Shown here: one piece after another, positions 44,519 to 53,911 of the stretch | Position numbering within the stretch: position 1 is the stretch's first letter | How the letters are laid out: each line of letters starts with the position of its first letter | Assembly: GCF_000964465.1 (NCBI RefSeq) | Contig: NZ_BANH01000028.1 | Coordinates: 117,382-181,381, forward strand | Length of the DNA stretch: 64,000 nt | Reading direction: 5' to 3' | Source: Gluconobacter thailandicus F149-1 = NBRC 100600 | GTDB lineage: Bacteria > Pseudomonadota > Alphaproteobacteria > Acetobacterales > Acetobacteraceae | Made by a program: the position numbers and the translations under genes | Notes under the pieces: generated by a model | The model's input: only the letters and a program-made list of their open reading frames with translations | Database searches by the model: none | Told to the model about the DNA's origin: nothing

Positions 44519-45913
44519 TCAGCCATAGGCCCGCAGAACAGCATCCTGGGACAGTGTCAGAACCAGACCGTCACAGACGATTGGCTGAACCTGGCATGGC
44601 GCCGTGGTTTTACGGGTCGATTCAATTTTGCCAGTTACGGCATCAACAATCACCATGCCTTCCTGAGGCAGGGTAGAGAAACAGAGCAGCTTGCCGTTCA
44701 CCAGAAGAGGACCGACCCACTGGACGGCCTCCTTCTGCACTTCCTGACGGCGGAAGCGACGAAGCTGTGTAATCCAGCGCACGTGACCCGACAAGCGATC
44801 AAGGCAGGCGAGCTGCTGATCCGTGGAGAGGACAAACATCCAGTCTCCACAGATTGTCAGGGGCGTCTGCCCACTAACTTCACGCTCCCACAAGCGACGG
44901 CCGGACCGCATATCCACGGCCACGAGAACGCGGGACATAGAGATGGCGTAAGCCGTACCGTCCTTGATGACGGGGGCGCCACGGATGCAAGAAAAGTCCA
45001 GCATGGCGCCCATGCCATTGGCACCGCCAAGGCTGTCGCTCCAGACCATCTCACCAGACGTTGCACGCAGGGCAACAAGGTCACCGCTGCCAAAACCTGC
45101 AAGAACCACGCCATCGACGATAGCGGGCGCGGCCTGACCAAAAACGACAGTGTCCGCACCGGTCGCCTGATACGTCCAGACCTGCCGGCCCGTCGCAGCT
45201 TCCAGCGCAAACAGGCGCTCATCAATTGTTCCGAAAACGACCAGCCCATCGGCAATGGTCGGAGCGGAACGACCCGGAGTACCAAGATCGACCGTCCACT
45301 TGATTTTGCCCGTGGCTGCCTCGACGGCAAGCGCCTGAGCCACACCGTCCACGATGTAAAGCGTGTCACCATCCAGAGCGACACCGCCACCGATATTGGT
45401 GGAACGGGACTTGCGTGGCGCTGGCTGATGCGACCAGAGTTGCTTCATGCCCGGCCACGTCCATGCCTTCACGACGCCCTGGGCATCTGTTGTGAAGATC
45501 CGACCATTTCCGATCACCGGCGGTGACTGAATCGCACCGCGGCTGTTCGGCATGATGGCGACCATGGACAGGAAGCTCGTCGGGTTGACCTCGGCGCCGA
45601 TCGAACGGCTCCATTTGAGGTTGGCTCCGCTGCCAATGGCGTTGACCGAAACATGATCCGGTGTGCGGTCAGGCTGAAGCCATTCCGTTACGGCCTGCGG
45701 CGCCGAGAGGCTGATGGGCGTATGATCTTCCGGGTCAACGGTCAGACCAGCGCCGGTAGACAGCACGTCAATACGATGCCCGGCCAGCATGGGCTTCTCA
45801 TCGTCATTGAAGAGGCTGCACCCACCCAGTGCTGTCAGGGCAGCACCGGAGCACGCGACCTGCAACAGAGAGCGACGGTTCACGGTCGAGGAAGATCGGT
45901 CAGGGCGGCGCAT
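44519..45913 (-). CDS. bamB: outer membrane assembly factor BamB (PQQ-type beta-propeller lipoprotein)
   Basis: BamB is the beta-propeller lipoprotein of the BAM complex that inserts outer membrane proteins. The 464-aa product has lipobox LGGC (C32) and repeated propeller blades such as AATGKIKWTVDLGTPG and AATGRQVWTYQATG. The signal peptide has a twin-arginine-like VNRRSLLQVACSG, unusual for BamB. The start codon overlaps the stop of the preceding gene (ATGA). It precedes der, as in E. coli. Confidence 0.92.
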   Translation of the reverse strand: MRRPDRSSSTVNRRSLLQVACSGAALTALGGCSLFNDDEKPMLAGHRIDVLSTGAGLTVDPEDHTPISLSAPQAVTEWLQPDRTPDHVSVNAIGSGANLKWSRSIGAEVNPTSFLSMVAIMPNSRGAIQSPPVIGNGRIFTTDAQGVVKAWTWPGMKQLWSHQPAPRKSRSTNIGGGVALDGDTLYIVDGVAQALAVEAATGKIKWTVDLGTPGRSAPTIADGLVVFGTIDERLFALEAATGRQVWTYQATGADTVVFGQAAPAIVDGVVLAGFGSGDLVALRATSGEMVWSDSLGGANGMGAMLDFSCIRGAPVIKDGTAYAISMSRVLVAVDMRSGRRLWEREVSGQTPLTICGDWMFVLSTDQQLACLDRLSGHVRWITQLRRFRRQEVQKEAVQWVGPLLVNGKLLCFSTLPQEGMVIVDAVTGKIESTRKTTAPCQVQPIVCDGLVLTLSQDAVLRAYG

Positions 45914-46638
45914 CAACCAGCGTCTCCAAAGGTTTCAAGCAGGGCCTGTGCACGGGCACGAACCCCTTCAGGGGCAGCGGCATTACCACTGATCTGCGTC
46001 AGAAGACGCTGGGCTTCTTTCTGCTGATCGGCGGTTGCGCCCGATCGCAGATCCAGCCCGGCCAGACCTTCCTGCGCCAGTACTCCCCAGGCCCCGCCAT
46101 TCTGGGCAAGTCCTTCATAACCGGGACGCAGCGTCTTCGGGTCTGCCGTATTGGTCTGGGCGTTCAGGACCATGTAACGCGCCATGTCCTTCAAAGCAGG
46201 TTCAGCAGCAGAATCGGCCGCGACGCTATTCCAGGCTTTCAACGCAGATGCCGTATCGTGATCCTGCATCTTAAGGTCAGCCAGACGCAGTGCGGCATAG
46301 GAGCGCACACCGGCGGGACCATGATCGGCCAGATCCTGGAAAGTGGCTTCAGCCTGCTGCGTGACAGACTTGTCATGCTTGGGATCAGCCAGCGTTTCGA
46401 GTGCCGTGAAATACCGGGCGGAAGCCGCACCCTGCGCCGCCTTGCGGGCATGAGTCTGCCATTCCCAGACACCACCGCCGATCGCGCCCACGACGACGAC
46501 ACCTGCCACGACAGCACCCCATCGACGTGCAGCTGCCCGTAAGCGCTGAAGCCGAATTTCCTCGTTCACCTCTGTGATGAAATCGTCCGCCACCTGGTCC
46601 CCTGTTGGATCGGTTTTGTAAAGTTCTGGCGGAACCAT
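45913..46638 (-). CDS. YfgM-like tetratricopeptide-type inner membrane protein
   Basis: The 241-aa product has a short cytosolic N-terminus (DFITEVNEEIRLQRLRAAARRW), one membrane segment (about 41-58, VVAGVVVVGAIGGGVW) and a periplasmic helical domain with TPR-like pairs (SYAALRLADLKMQDHDTASALKAWNSVA). This is the YfgM/ancillary SecYEG chaperone architecture (DUF2133), which helps fold secreted and outer membrane proteins. It overlaps bamB by 1 base. The ATG at 46638 fits better than one 8 codons earlier. Confidence 0.82.
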   Translation of the reverse strand: MVPPELYKTDPTGDQVADDFITEVNEEIRLQRLRAAARRWGAVVAGVVVVGAIGGGVWEWQTHARKAAQGAASARYFTALETLADPKHDKSVTQQAEATFQDLADHGPAGVRSYAALRLADLKMQDHDTASALKAWNSVAADSAAEPALKDMARYMVLNAQTNTADPKTLRPGYEGLAQNGGAWGVLAQEGLAGLDLRSGATADQQKEAQRLLTQISGNAAAPEGVRARAQALLETFGDAG

Positions 46639-46747
46639 ACAGGTGCCGCACGTTTGCGGCAAACGCTTCGCTTGAGAAGCTGTTACCGAAAGAAATTCAG
46701 GACCGCTTTAGGGCTTCCTTAACCCCTGCCAGACGATCTTCTCCGGC

Positions 46748-47050
46748 ATGAAGAAACCAGCCCTGCTGCTGCCATCCGCCCTGATGCTTTGCGCTCTCGG
46801 CGGATGTGCCCCGGACCGTATTGCATCTGCCATCACCGGCAAGGACTGCAACACGGCCTATCTCTATGATGACGAAAGCTTCTGCTCCCGCCCCGTCGGA
46901 CCGCCCCCTCCCCAGCCTTATTGTACGACCAGCTTTGAAGGGACAGACTGCTGGGCCAGACCGGATCTGATGCCTAACGTAGCCCGCCAGACCTATGAAG
47001 GCCCGACGGGTCTGACGCCCCTGCAAAATCAGACGCGTATGGGCCAGTAA
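46748..47050 (+). CDS. small cysteine-containing lipoprotein of unknown function
   Basis: This 100-aa protein has a lipobox LGGC (C20) after MKKPALLLPSALMLCA. The mature part has four further cysteines (DCNTA, FCSRP, YCTTS, DCWARP) and a Pro-rich PVGPPPPQPY stretch. The cysteines could form two disulfides. I do not recognise the family. It is divergent from the YfgM-like gene and convergent with the next. Confidence 0.65.
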   Translation: MKKPALLLPSALMLCALGGCAPDRIASAITGKDCNTAYLYDDESFCSRPVGPPPPQPYCTTSFEGTDCWARPDLMPNVARQTYEGPTGLTPLQNQTRMGQ

Positions 47051-47056
47051 CGTTTT

Positions 47057-47437
47057 TTAGTGATGTCCAAGCTTGCGCCCAGCGGCTGTTAGTTCAGCGG
47101 ACAGCTTCTGGAACGACCCGGCAATGCGGGACTGCACAGCCGCACTCGCCGTATGAATATGCGAGATCTTGGCGCTCGCTTCCTGACTGATGGCGGTTTC
47201 TTCGCGATTGGCCTGCCCTGACACGCAGGCGTTATAGGCCCGGGCATCTTTTTCGTAAGCCGTCACGCGGTCCACGCTCTCGTTGTACTGGGCGACGGTC
47301 CCGGCCTTGACCGTGGGTGCCGTTGGCTCGGCACCACATTTAGGCGCACTCCAGCCGGAGTCGGCAGCCATGGCTGTGCCAGCAGCAAGCGCGGACAGAA
47401 GAGACAGGCCGCAAAGCGCGGCGACGGGACGAATCAT
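47057..47437 (-). CDS. small exported protein of unknown function
   Basis: This 126-aa protein has a signal peptide (MIRPVAALCGLSLLSALAAGTAMAADS). The mature part has two cysteines (PKCGAEPTAP and NACVSGQ) and a helical C-terminus with repeated Ala/Ser/Lys. It may be periplasmic. A start at 47452 would add MKGSF. It lies downstream of pyrC by 45 bases in the same direction. I do not recognise the family. Confidence 0.6.
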   Translation of the reverse strand: MIRPVAALCGLSLLSALAAGTAMAADSGWSAPKCGAEPTAPTVKAGTVAQYNESVDRVTAYEKDARAYNACVSGQANREETAISQEASAKISHIHTASAAVQSRIAGSFQKLSAELTAAGRKLGHH

Positions 47438-47482
47438 AAAGCTCCCTTTCATGGTCGAAGCGTCGCGCGCCCTACGCCCCGA

Positions 47483-48802
47483 TCAAGGCGCAAATTTGGC
47501 AAAACGTCCCGTTGCATTTCCAATGACTTCATCATCCTGCATCACGACCGTTCCACGTACGATGGTTGCCATTGGCCAACCTGTCACCTGAGTGCCATCA
47601 AAAGGCGTCCAGCCGGCCGGAGACGCGATCCAGTCGTTCGTGATTTCGCGCTGCGCCTTCATGTCCACGAGCGTGAAATCCGCGTCGAAACCGACAGCCA
47701 TCCGCCCCTTTGTCTGAAGTCCGTAAACACGTGCCGGACCGGCAGCCATCAGATCGACAAGGCGGGGCAGACTCAGACGACCAGCATTCACATGATCGAG
47801 CATGACCGGCACGATTGTCTGAACGCCCGTCAGACCGGCGGGGCAGTTCGGCCATGGACGCGTCTTGGCCTCAAGCGGATGCGGTGCATGATCGGACGAG
47901 ACGACATCCACGCGACCATCCTGAATGGCCTTCCAGCTTGCTTCGTAGTGATACCGATCCCGAAGCGGCGGATTCATGACTGCGAGACCACCCAGCTTCT
48001 CGTAACACTCCGGGCCAACCTGCGTGAGATGATTGACCAGAACCTCAACGGTCGCCACGTCCCTGAATCCCGCCATATACTCCAGTTCTTCCGCCGTGGA
48101 AGTATGGAGAATATGGGCCGGGCGCCCCGTCTTGCGGGCAATCGCCATAATCCGGCGGGTGCCGAGAAAAGCGCATTCCACATCCCGCCAGATGCTGTGC
48201 GTGGCGTAGGGCTGCCCTTCATGGAACATCGGCTTGCGTTCCTGAAGACGGTATTCGTCTTCAGAATGAAAGCAGACACGACGATGACCGGAGCGCATGA
48301 CCGCTTCGATGCCCTCATCGTCTTCAATCATCAGATTGCCGGTTGAAGAGCCCGCAAAGACCTTGATTGCGCAGACGCCCGGCTGCTGCTCCAGCATGGC
48401 GAGATCTGGCGTATTGTCGCGGGTTGCGCCGATATACATGCCAACGTCCACATGGGCGACCTTGCTGATGTGCTCGCGCTTCCAGTCCAGCATCGCCTTG
48501 TCCGTGACGCTCGGGGATGTGTTGGGCATGTCAAACACGGTCGTCACACCACCAAGAGCCGCAGCGCGCGTCCCGGTTTCGAGCGTTTCAACAGCCGCAT
48601 TTCCCGGATCGCGCAGATGCACATGGCTGTCGATCAGACCAGGAAGAACATGCAGACCGGTCGCATCAATCACACGGTCGGCGTCATCGTTTTTCGAGAC
48701 GGACAATGAAGCGATGCGACCATCACGGACGCCCAGATCAGCCTCGGCCTCACCCCATGGAAATACGCAGCGGCCGCCCCGGATAATCAGATCGTAATGC
48801 AT
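47483..48802 (-). CDS. pyrC: dihydroorotase
   Basis: PyrC cyclises carbamoyl aspartate to dihydroorotate in pyrimidine synthesis. The 439-aa amidohydrolase has DSHVHLRDPG (H60 and H62), the carbamylated lysine in CAIKVFAGSSTGN (about 147), RVCFHSED, HILHTSTAEE and VSSDHAPH. It is the long class I type, not the short E. coli type. Aspartate carbamoyltransferase is not in the window. It is the last large gene of the minus-strand run starting at 57.4 kb, 35 bases after asparagine synthase. Confidence 0.93.
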   Translation of the reverse strand: MHYDLIIRGGRCVFPWGEAEADLGVRDGRIASLSVSKNDDADRVIDATGLHVLPGLIDSHVHLRDPGNAAVETLETGTRAAALGGVTTVFDMPNTSPSVTDKAMLDWKREHISKVAHVDVGMYIGATRDNTPDLAMLEQQPGVCAIKVFAGSSTGNLMIEDDEGIEAVMRSGHRRVCFHSEDEYRLQERKPMFHEGQPYATHSIWRDVECAFLGTRRIMAIARKTGRPAHILHTSTAEELEYMAGFRDVATVEVLVNHLTQVGPECYEKLGGLAVMNPPLRDRYHYEASWKAIQDGRVDVVSSDHAPHPLEAKTRPWPNCPAGLTGVQTIVPVMLDHVNAGRLSLPRLVDLMAAGPARVYGLQTKGRMAVGFDADFTLVDMKAQREITNDWIASPAGWTPFDGTQVTGWPMATIVRGTVVMQDDEVIGNATGRFAKFAP

Positions 48803-48837
48803 GGTCTCTCCTTAATTCAGTCTGATGAAAATCGCGC

Positions 48838-50598
48838 TCAACAGGCGCGGGACAGCGTTTCAAAAACATCCGCGTCTGCCGGGATGCCTTCGATATGATG
48901 ACGGTGCCACAGCGCATAGAACAGCAGCGTCCAGGCTCGTCGGGCATGTCCGCGCTGTCTGGCCGTGGAGAAAAGGCGCTCAACCCGATGGGGTGGCATG
49001 AAGGCCTGAATGCAGGCCTGCTGCGCCACGAGCGGAGCCAGTCGTTTTGACTGCCCCTCAATCCATACTCCGACCGGAACGGTAAAACCCTGTTTGGGCG
49101 CGAACGGGCGAGCCTGCGGCAATGCATCCTGAAGCCAGCGCCGCAGAAGCCACTTGCCGCATCCATCACGGACCTTGAACCGATCCGGCAAAGACCAGAT
49201 CGCCTTGGCTACGACGGGGTCCAGCAAAGGCGTGCGACCTTCAGCGGAATGCGCCATCAGGCAACGGTCCAGCTTGAGTAGAAGATCGTTCGGCAACCAT
49301 TCGGCAGTATCGAGGGCCTGCACGGCAGGCAATCCGGTCAGACGCTGGGAAAGTTCCATGGCAGCTAAACCTGACCGCCACTGTCTCCCCCGCCCCGGAA
49401 GGCTGCGGCCGAATGTTCCTGAGCGCCAGGGCGTTCTTCCGCCCCGCCACCACGGTTTCAGTGCACGGCGATAGCGGCCATATCCGGCGAATAACTCGTC
49501 CCCGCCTTCGCCACTCAGAATCACCGTGACATCCTTGCGAGCCTCCTGCGCGAGGAACCACGTTGGAATGATGGCGTAATCCGCAGCCGGATCGTCCATA
49601 CAGGCCACGATGGCCGGGAGATGCTCCCAGACCATGGCTTCCGTAACGGTCAGGACGTGGTGATCGGCTCCAACAGAAGCCGCCAGAGCCGCAGCATCAC
49701 TGGCTTCATCTGCTTTTCCGCTGTCAAAACGGGCGGTCCAAGTTTTGGGATGGGGCAGACCCAGCTTATGGGCGGCGGCAAGAATGGTAGAACTGTCGAT
49801 CCCGCCAGACAGGAACAACCCGAGGGGCACATCAGCCCGCAAATGGGCGTGAACGCTATCCATCAGGGCAGTATCCAGTCGACGGAGGGCCTGATCATCC
49901 GTCAGATCGGCCGGGATTGGCGTCGTCGCCTCCTTGAGAACATGCCTGCGACGGGATTCCACGATGCGACCATCCACAATTCGCAGGGTCTCCCCCGGAA
50001 GCAGACGCCGGATGCCCGGAAAGATCGTTTTCTGGCCCGTCGTAAACTGGAGTTGCAACAGTTCGTCCCGCGCCTTTCCCCTTGCACGACGGATACCAAA
50101 ACCACCAGCCAGAAGCGCCTGTGCCTCGGAGGCAAACGCTATTCCACCCTCATATTCCGCGATATACAGCGGCTTGATCCCAAACGGATCGCGGGACAGC
50201 ACCATTTCATGCTGGCCCTGCTCGTTCTCCACCGCCGCAATCGCATACATGCCCCGAAGATCGTGCGTGTAGCCGGTGCCATCCCTCAGCCAGAGATAGA
50301 GCGGCGGTTCGCAGTCACTGCCTGTCTTGAAATAATTGGCCGGAAAACCTTCCCGAATGTCGGGATCATTATAGATCTCACCATTGGCGATCAGGGCCGC
50401 ACTGCCGACCCGAAAAGGCTGCGTTCCCCCTACAATATCGACGATAGACAGCCGCCGATGCCTGAGGGCAGCTCCCGCAAAGTCGAGACGTCCCTCCCCA
50501 TCTGGACCACGATGGAAGATGGCGGCCGACATGCGCTCCAGCGCCGCCTGATCTGGCGAATGGCCCGGAAGGCAGGAAAGTCCGGCAATCCCGCACAT
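48838..50598 (-). CDS. asnB: asparagine synthase (glutamine-hydrolysing), XrtA/EPS-type relative
   Basis: The 586-aa product begins MCGIAG with the Cys2 nucleophile of class II amidotransferases, then RHRRLSIVDI and GEIYND. The C-terminal synthetase has the PP-loop in LGLFLSGGIDSSTILAAA. It forms asparagine from aspartate, glutamine and ATP. It lies between glycosyltransferase genes and pyrC, overlapping the upstream glycosyltransferase by 1 base (TGATG). Relatives in exopolysaccharide loci may amidate sugars or peptides instead, so the exact substrate is open. The start codon is fixed by Cys2. Confidence 0.85.
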   Translation of the reverse strand: MCGIAGLSCLPGHSPDQAALERMSAAIFHRGPDGEGRLDFAGAALRHRRLSIVDIVGGTQPFRVGSAALIANGEIYNDPDIREGFPANYFKTGSDCEPPLYLWLRDGTGYTHDLRGMYAIAAVENEQGQHEMVLSRDPFGIKPLYIAEYEGGIAFASEAQALLAGGFGIRRARGKARDELLQLQFTTGQKTIFPGIRRLLPGETLRIVDGRIVESRRRHVLKEATTPIPADLTDDQALRRLDTALMDSVHAHLRADVPLGLFLSGGIDSSTILAAAHKLGLPHPKTWTARFDSGKADEASDAAALAASVGADHHVLTVTEAMVWEHLPAIVACMDDPAADYAIIPTWFLAQEARKDVTVILSGEGGDELFAGYGRYRRALKPWWRGGRTPWRSGTFGRSLPGRGRQWRSGLAAMELSQRLTGLPAVQALDTAEWLPNDLLLKLDRCLMAHSAEGRTPLLDPVVAKAIWSLPDRFKVRDGCGKWLLRRWLQDALPQARPFAPKQGFTVPVGVWIEGQSKRLAPLVAQQACIQAFMPPHRVERLFSTARQRGHARRAWTLLFYALWHRHHIEGIPADADVFETLSRAC

Positions 50599-51674
50599 CA
50601 GGACAATCCCCCGTCCAGAAACTCGGACCATTTTGTCATGACAACGCTTTCGGCAAACTCGCGCTCGAACCGGGCACGACCGTTCAGCCGCAAACTCCCT
50701 GCCAGCGCCGTATCGTCCAGAATGGCTCCAATCTGACTGGCAAAAGCATCGGCGTCTTCAACAGGAGCAAGAAGACCATCTTGCGTTCCGGCAAGAATTT
50801 CCTGTGGCCCCTGAATGGCGCTTCCAACAACCGGGACGCCTGCGGACAGCCCTTCAATGACGACATTTCCAAGCGGCTCGATCCGGGATGGACAAACCAT
50901 AACGTCACAGGCTCTCAGCCAGGGACCACTCTCAGCCACCCAGCCCGGCAAGTGCACACGATCCGAAAGCCCCTCCTTCCGGATCAGGTCTTCAAGCGCG
51001 GCGCGTTCCGGCCCTTCCCCACCGATCACGAGATGCACGCCGGGAAGGCGCGTCATGGCCCGAATCAAGACGTCAAAGGCCTTGTTTTCATGCAGCCTTC
51101 CGAGCGCCAGCACGAAAGGCGCGTCTGAGGGCAGAAACTCCGGACGGGCCGACTGAACCGAAGCGAAATCAGTCGCAAAATTCGGTACGTAATGCACGCG
51201 ATCTGCAGGCCAACCCTGAGTTTTCATCCACTCCGCCAGACCACGCGTATTGCCGATCAGATGCTCGCAGCGCCGGTAGTTGGACAAATCGTAATAGCCA
51301 CCCAGACGCCCGGCCGTTCGCCACGGCCCTGATGGTAGCTTCCGGGCCGCTCGGCTCATCCAGGCGACGACGACATCCGGCTGAAATTCAAGCAAACTCT
51401 TCTGAAGGCGAGGCTTGGTGCCAACATCCAGCATCCCCCCAAACCGGAAGGTATGTGTCTCCACATTGGCAGCACGGAGGCGGCCTTCGCGCCCGGCATC
51501 GTGCCGGATCAGCGCCCGAACGGGACGTTGATCTGCCGTCTGGGCCATGGAGAGACGTTCGAAGAACAGTTCCGCACCGCCTCGCGCAGACCCGGCCATG
51601 ACATGTGCCACTCTGGCTTTTCGCCCTGAAGGAGAAGACGGTGCCACAGGCGACGGCTGGGAAGAAACGCTCAT
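50598..51674 (-). CDS. glycosyltransferase family 4
   Basis: This 358-aa GT-B enzyme has VLALGRLHENKAFDVLIRAM and VIGGEGPERAALE for donor binding and the E-x7-E type motif in CPSRIEPLGNVVIEGLSAGVPVV. It uses a nucleotide-sugar donor; acceptor and product are unknown. The N-terminal VAHVMAGSARGGAELFFERL is the glycine-rich acceptor loop. The ATG at 51674 follows GAGAAG; a start at 51740 would overlap the GT9 gene upstream. With the GT9 gene it probably acts on LPS core or a capsule. Confidence 0.85.
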   Translation of the reverse strand: MSVSSQPSPVAPSSPSGRKARVAHVMAGSARGGAELFFERLSMAQTADQRPVRALIRHDAGREGRLRAANVETHTFRFGGMLDVGTKPRLQKSLLEFQPDVVVAWMSRAARKLPSGPWRTAGRLGGYYDLSNYRRCEHLIGNTRGLAEWMKTQGWPADRVHYVPNFATDFASVQSARPEFLPSDAPFVLALGRLHENKAFDVLIRAMTRLPGVHLVIGGEGPERAALEDLIRKEGLSDRVHLPGWVAESGPWLRACDVMVCPSRIEPLGNVVIEGLSAGVPVVGSAIQGPQEILAGTQDGLLAPVEDADAFASQIGAILDDTALAGSLRLNGRARFEREFAESVVMTKWSEFLDGGLS

Positions 51675-51711
51675 GGCTTCTCTATCGGCCATGCAGCGCG
51701 GCGCTTCAAGG

Positions 51712-52620
51712 TCAGGTTCGGAAGGCTTCGGCTTTTCCATTCAAAATCGCCCGAGCAACATCCAGCACCTCCGAAGCAGACAGCCCCATCAGAGCCGCCT
51801 CTCCCTCAGTTCCTGGAGCCGAGAGCGCGAAGGCATTTTCTCCTGAGGGCGCATATTCGGACATGCGGGACGGTCCGAACAAACCAAGCGTTGGTGTCCC
51901 CGCCGCAGCAGCGAGGTGCATGAGACCGGAGTCATTTCCGACAAAGAGTGCGCACCGCCGAAGCAACGCCGCAACCTCACCTAACTCCCGGTTCCCACCC
52001 AGATCCAGCGCGTCCGGGAGGGCTTCCAGAACTGGCTTTGCCCGTTCTTTTTCCGCATCCCCCGGCCCATAGAACAAAACGGGCCGTAGATCCTGCGCTT
52101 TCAGGCCTTCCGCCAGAGCAGCAAACCGTTCTGGCGGCCAGATCTTGCCATCCCAGTTCGCGGTTGGCCCAAGAGCGAGCCATTTTCCATCCGGCAGAAG
52201 AGCGCGGGCCGACCTCTCCTGTTCATCGGATACCCACACCCGCGGCTTGGGGGCCTGATTTCGACCAAGCGCCTGACCAAGTTGCTCGACCTTGCGTCCA
52301 TCCCGACGCCCACCGCGAACAATCAGTCGGCGGCGCGTTCGCAAGGTCAGGCTCAATAGCGAGCCGCGCAGATCAACCACCAGAAACCAGCGCGTCCGCA
52401 CACATTGCCGCCAAAGATCGAGCCAATGGCGATCATGGCGGCGCTTTTCCATTGTGATGACGCGTTCACATCGGGGATCAGGCTCGAACAGTCCGGCAGC
52501 GACCGGGCCGCAGACAACCGTGAAAAGCGCGGAAGGGTAACGCGCCTGCAACGCACTCAGAACCCCTGTCGAAATGACGGCATCGCCCAGCCGGTTAGAC
52601 GTAATGAACAGGATTTTCAT
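51712..52620 (-). CDS. glycosyltransferase family 9 (heptosyltransferase-like)
   Basis: The 302-aa product begins MKILFITSNRLGDAVISTGVL, the GT9 signature, and has LGPTANWDGKIWPPERF and VGNDSGLMHLAAAAGTPTLGLFGPS as donor-site motifs. The family transfers ADP-heptose or a related sugar to the LPS core. No heptose synthesis genes are visible, so the true sugar is open. Its start codon overlaps the dnaQ stop by 1 base. Confidence 0.87.
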   Translation of the reverse strand: MKILFITSNRLGDAVISTGVLSALQARYPSALFTVVCGPVAAGLFEPDPRCERVITMEKRRHDRHWLDLWRQCVRTRWFLVVDLRGSLLSLTLRTRRRLIVRGGRRDGRKVEQLGQALGRNQAPKPRVWVSDEQERSARALLPDGKWLALGPTANWDGKIWPPERFAALAEGLKAQDLRPVLFYGPGDAEKERAKPVLEALPDALDLGGNRELGEVAALLRRCALFVGNDSGLMHLAAAAGTPTLGLFGPSRMSEYAPSGENAFALSAPGTEGEAALMGLSASEVLDVARAILNGKAEAFRT

Positions 52621-53306
52621 CAGTCGCGGCGCCACACCGGCTCCTTGAGGCCGTCCACGAAAGCCGTATGTGCCGCCAGTTCTTCCGCGCTGGGGGGAGC
52701 CATTTTTCGTGGGGAACGATTGGCCAGAAAGTCAGCCGCACCTGTGATATTGCGGTTCCGCGACGGGCCGGCCAGACCAAGCCCACGCTGACGGCCACCC
52801 ATCAGTTCCACGTACACTTCCGCCAGAAGTTGGCAGTCCAGCAGAGCGTTATGGGTGCCACGCTGGGACAGGTCGATGTTGAAGCGCCGGCACAACGCAT
52901 CGAGGCTGGCAGGCATACCTGGATACTTTTTGCGCGCCATTTCCACGGTATCAATAGCCCGACTGACGTAATCCAGCGGCGCGCGGCCGCATTTTTCAAG
53001 CTCGGCGTTGACGAATTTGAAGTCGAAGCGCGCATTGTGCGCGATCATCGGGGAATCGCCGATAAATTCCAGGAACCCGTCTGCGATTTCGGCAAACTTT
53101 GGCGCGCCCTCCAGATCCTCGATCCGAAAACCATGCACTTTTGTGGCCTCGGCAGGAATGTCCCGCTCGGGATGCACCATGACGTGATAATAATTGGTGG
53201 TCGGCAGATCATCGATCAGTTCGATGGCGGCGATTTCAATGATGCGATCGCCCTGATCCGGGTCAAAGCCTGTGGTTTCCGTATCGAACAGGATCGAGCG
53301 TTTCAT
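52620..53306 (-). CDS. dnaQ: DNA polymerase III subunit epsilon (3'-5' exonuclease)
   Basis: This proofreading exonuclease has motif I FDTETTGFDP (about 7-16), motif II HNARFDFKFVNAEL, and a C-terminal motif III GTHNALLDCQLLAEVY, all of the DEDD family. The 228-aa length is normal for DnaQ. It overlaps coaE by 4 bases. The order aroE-coaE-dnaQ is a conserved alphaproteobacterial block. Confidence 0.95.
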   Translation of the reverse strand: MKRSILFDTETTGFDPDQGDRIIEIAAIELIDDLPTTNYYHVMVHPERDIPAEATKVHGFRIEDLEGAPKFAEIADGFLEFIGDSPMIAHNARFDFKFVNAELEKCGRAPLDYVSRAIDTVEMARKKYPGMPASLDALCRRFNIDLSQRGTHNALLDCQLLAEVYVELMGGRQRGLGLAGPSRNRNITGAADFLANRSPRKMAPPSAEELAAHTAFVDGLKEPVWRRD

Positions 53307-53908
53307 GGAGCCTCGCGCAGACGGTGCAGAAGAGCGCGAACCTGCCGGGCAGCAGATCCGCGGGAAAGGCCGGTTCGTATCACGATGTGCGCCCGGCGTC
53401 TGCGCTCATGGTCCGGCATCTGTCTGGCCAAAAGCGAGCGCGCCTGCTCTTCGGTCATGCGTGCTGCCCCTCGTCCGCGCTGCCGGATGCGGCTCAGACG
53501 CGTCGTTATGGGAGCCTGCACCACCACCACCACATCGCAGTTCCGATCTTCACCGATTTCCATCAGGAGCGGAATATCCAGAACGCAGAACGGTTCTTTG
53601 CGGGCACGGCATTGCCGCAGGAACCGCGCACGTTCGGCACGAACCAGCGGGTGCATGACCCCTTCCAGCTGTTTCAGAGCCAGCTTATCCCCGACGACCG
53701 CCTGACGCAGAGCATGTCGCTCCAGTTGACCATCCCTGACAGTTCCGGGGAAAAGGCGCGCAATTTCGGGGAGGGCTTTTCCTCCCGGTGCCTGTAGAGC
53801 GCGAACGGCCGCGTCGGCATCAAAGACAGGCACACCAGCCCGGCGGAACAGGGCAGCAACCGTACTCTTTCCCGCGGCCATCCCGCCTGTCAGGCCAATA
53901 ATCTTCAT
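53303..53908 (-). CDS. coaE: dephospho-CoA kinase
   Basis: CoaE makes the last step of CoA synthesis. The 201-aa product has the P-loop GLTGGMAAGKST (about 5-16), the DADAAVRAL segment, HPLVRAERARFL and DIPLLMEIGEDR. It overlaps dnaQ by 4 bases and lies 3 bases after aroE. Confidence 0.95.
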   Translation of the reverse strand: MKIIGLTGGMAAGKSTVAALFRRAGVPVFDADAAVRALQAPGGKALPEIARLFPGTVRDGQLERHALRQAVVGDKLALKQLEGVMHPLVRAERARFLRQCRARKEPFCVLDIPLLMEIGEDRNCDVVVVVQAPITTRLSRIRQRGRGAARMTEEQARSLLARQMPDHERRRRAHIVIRTGLSRGSAARQVRALLHRLREAP

Positions 53909-53911
53909 GGA

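Noticed and set aside
44444..45526. 360-residue plus-strand frame opposite bamB
   Set aside because: Antisense shadow of the propeller repeats; no start signal.
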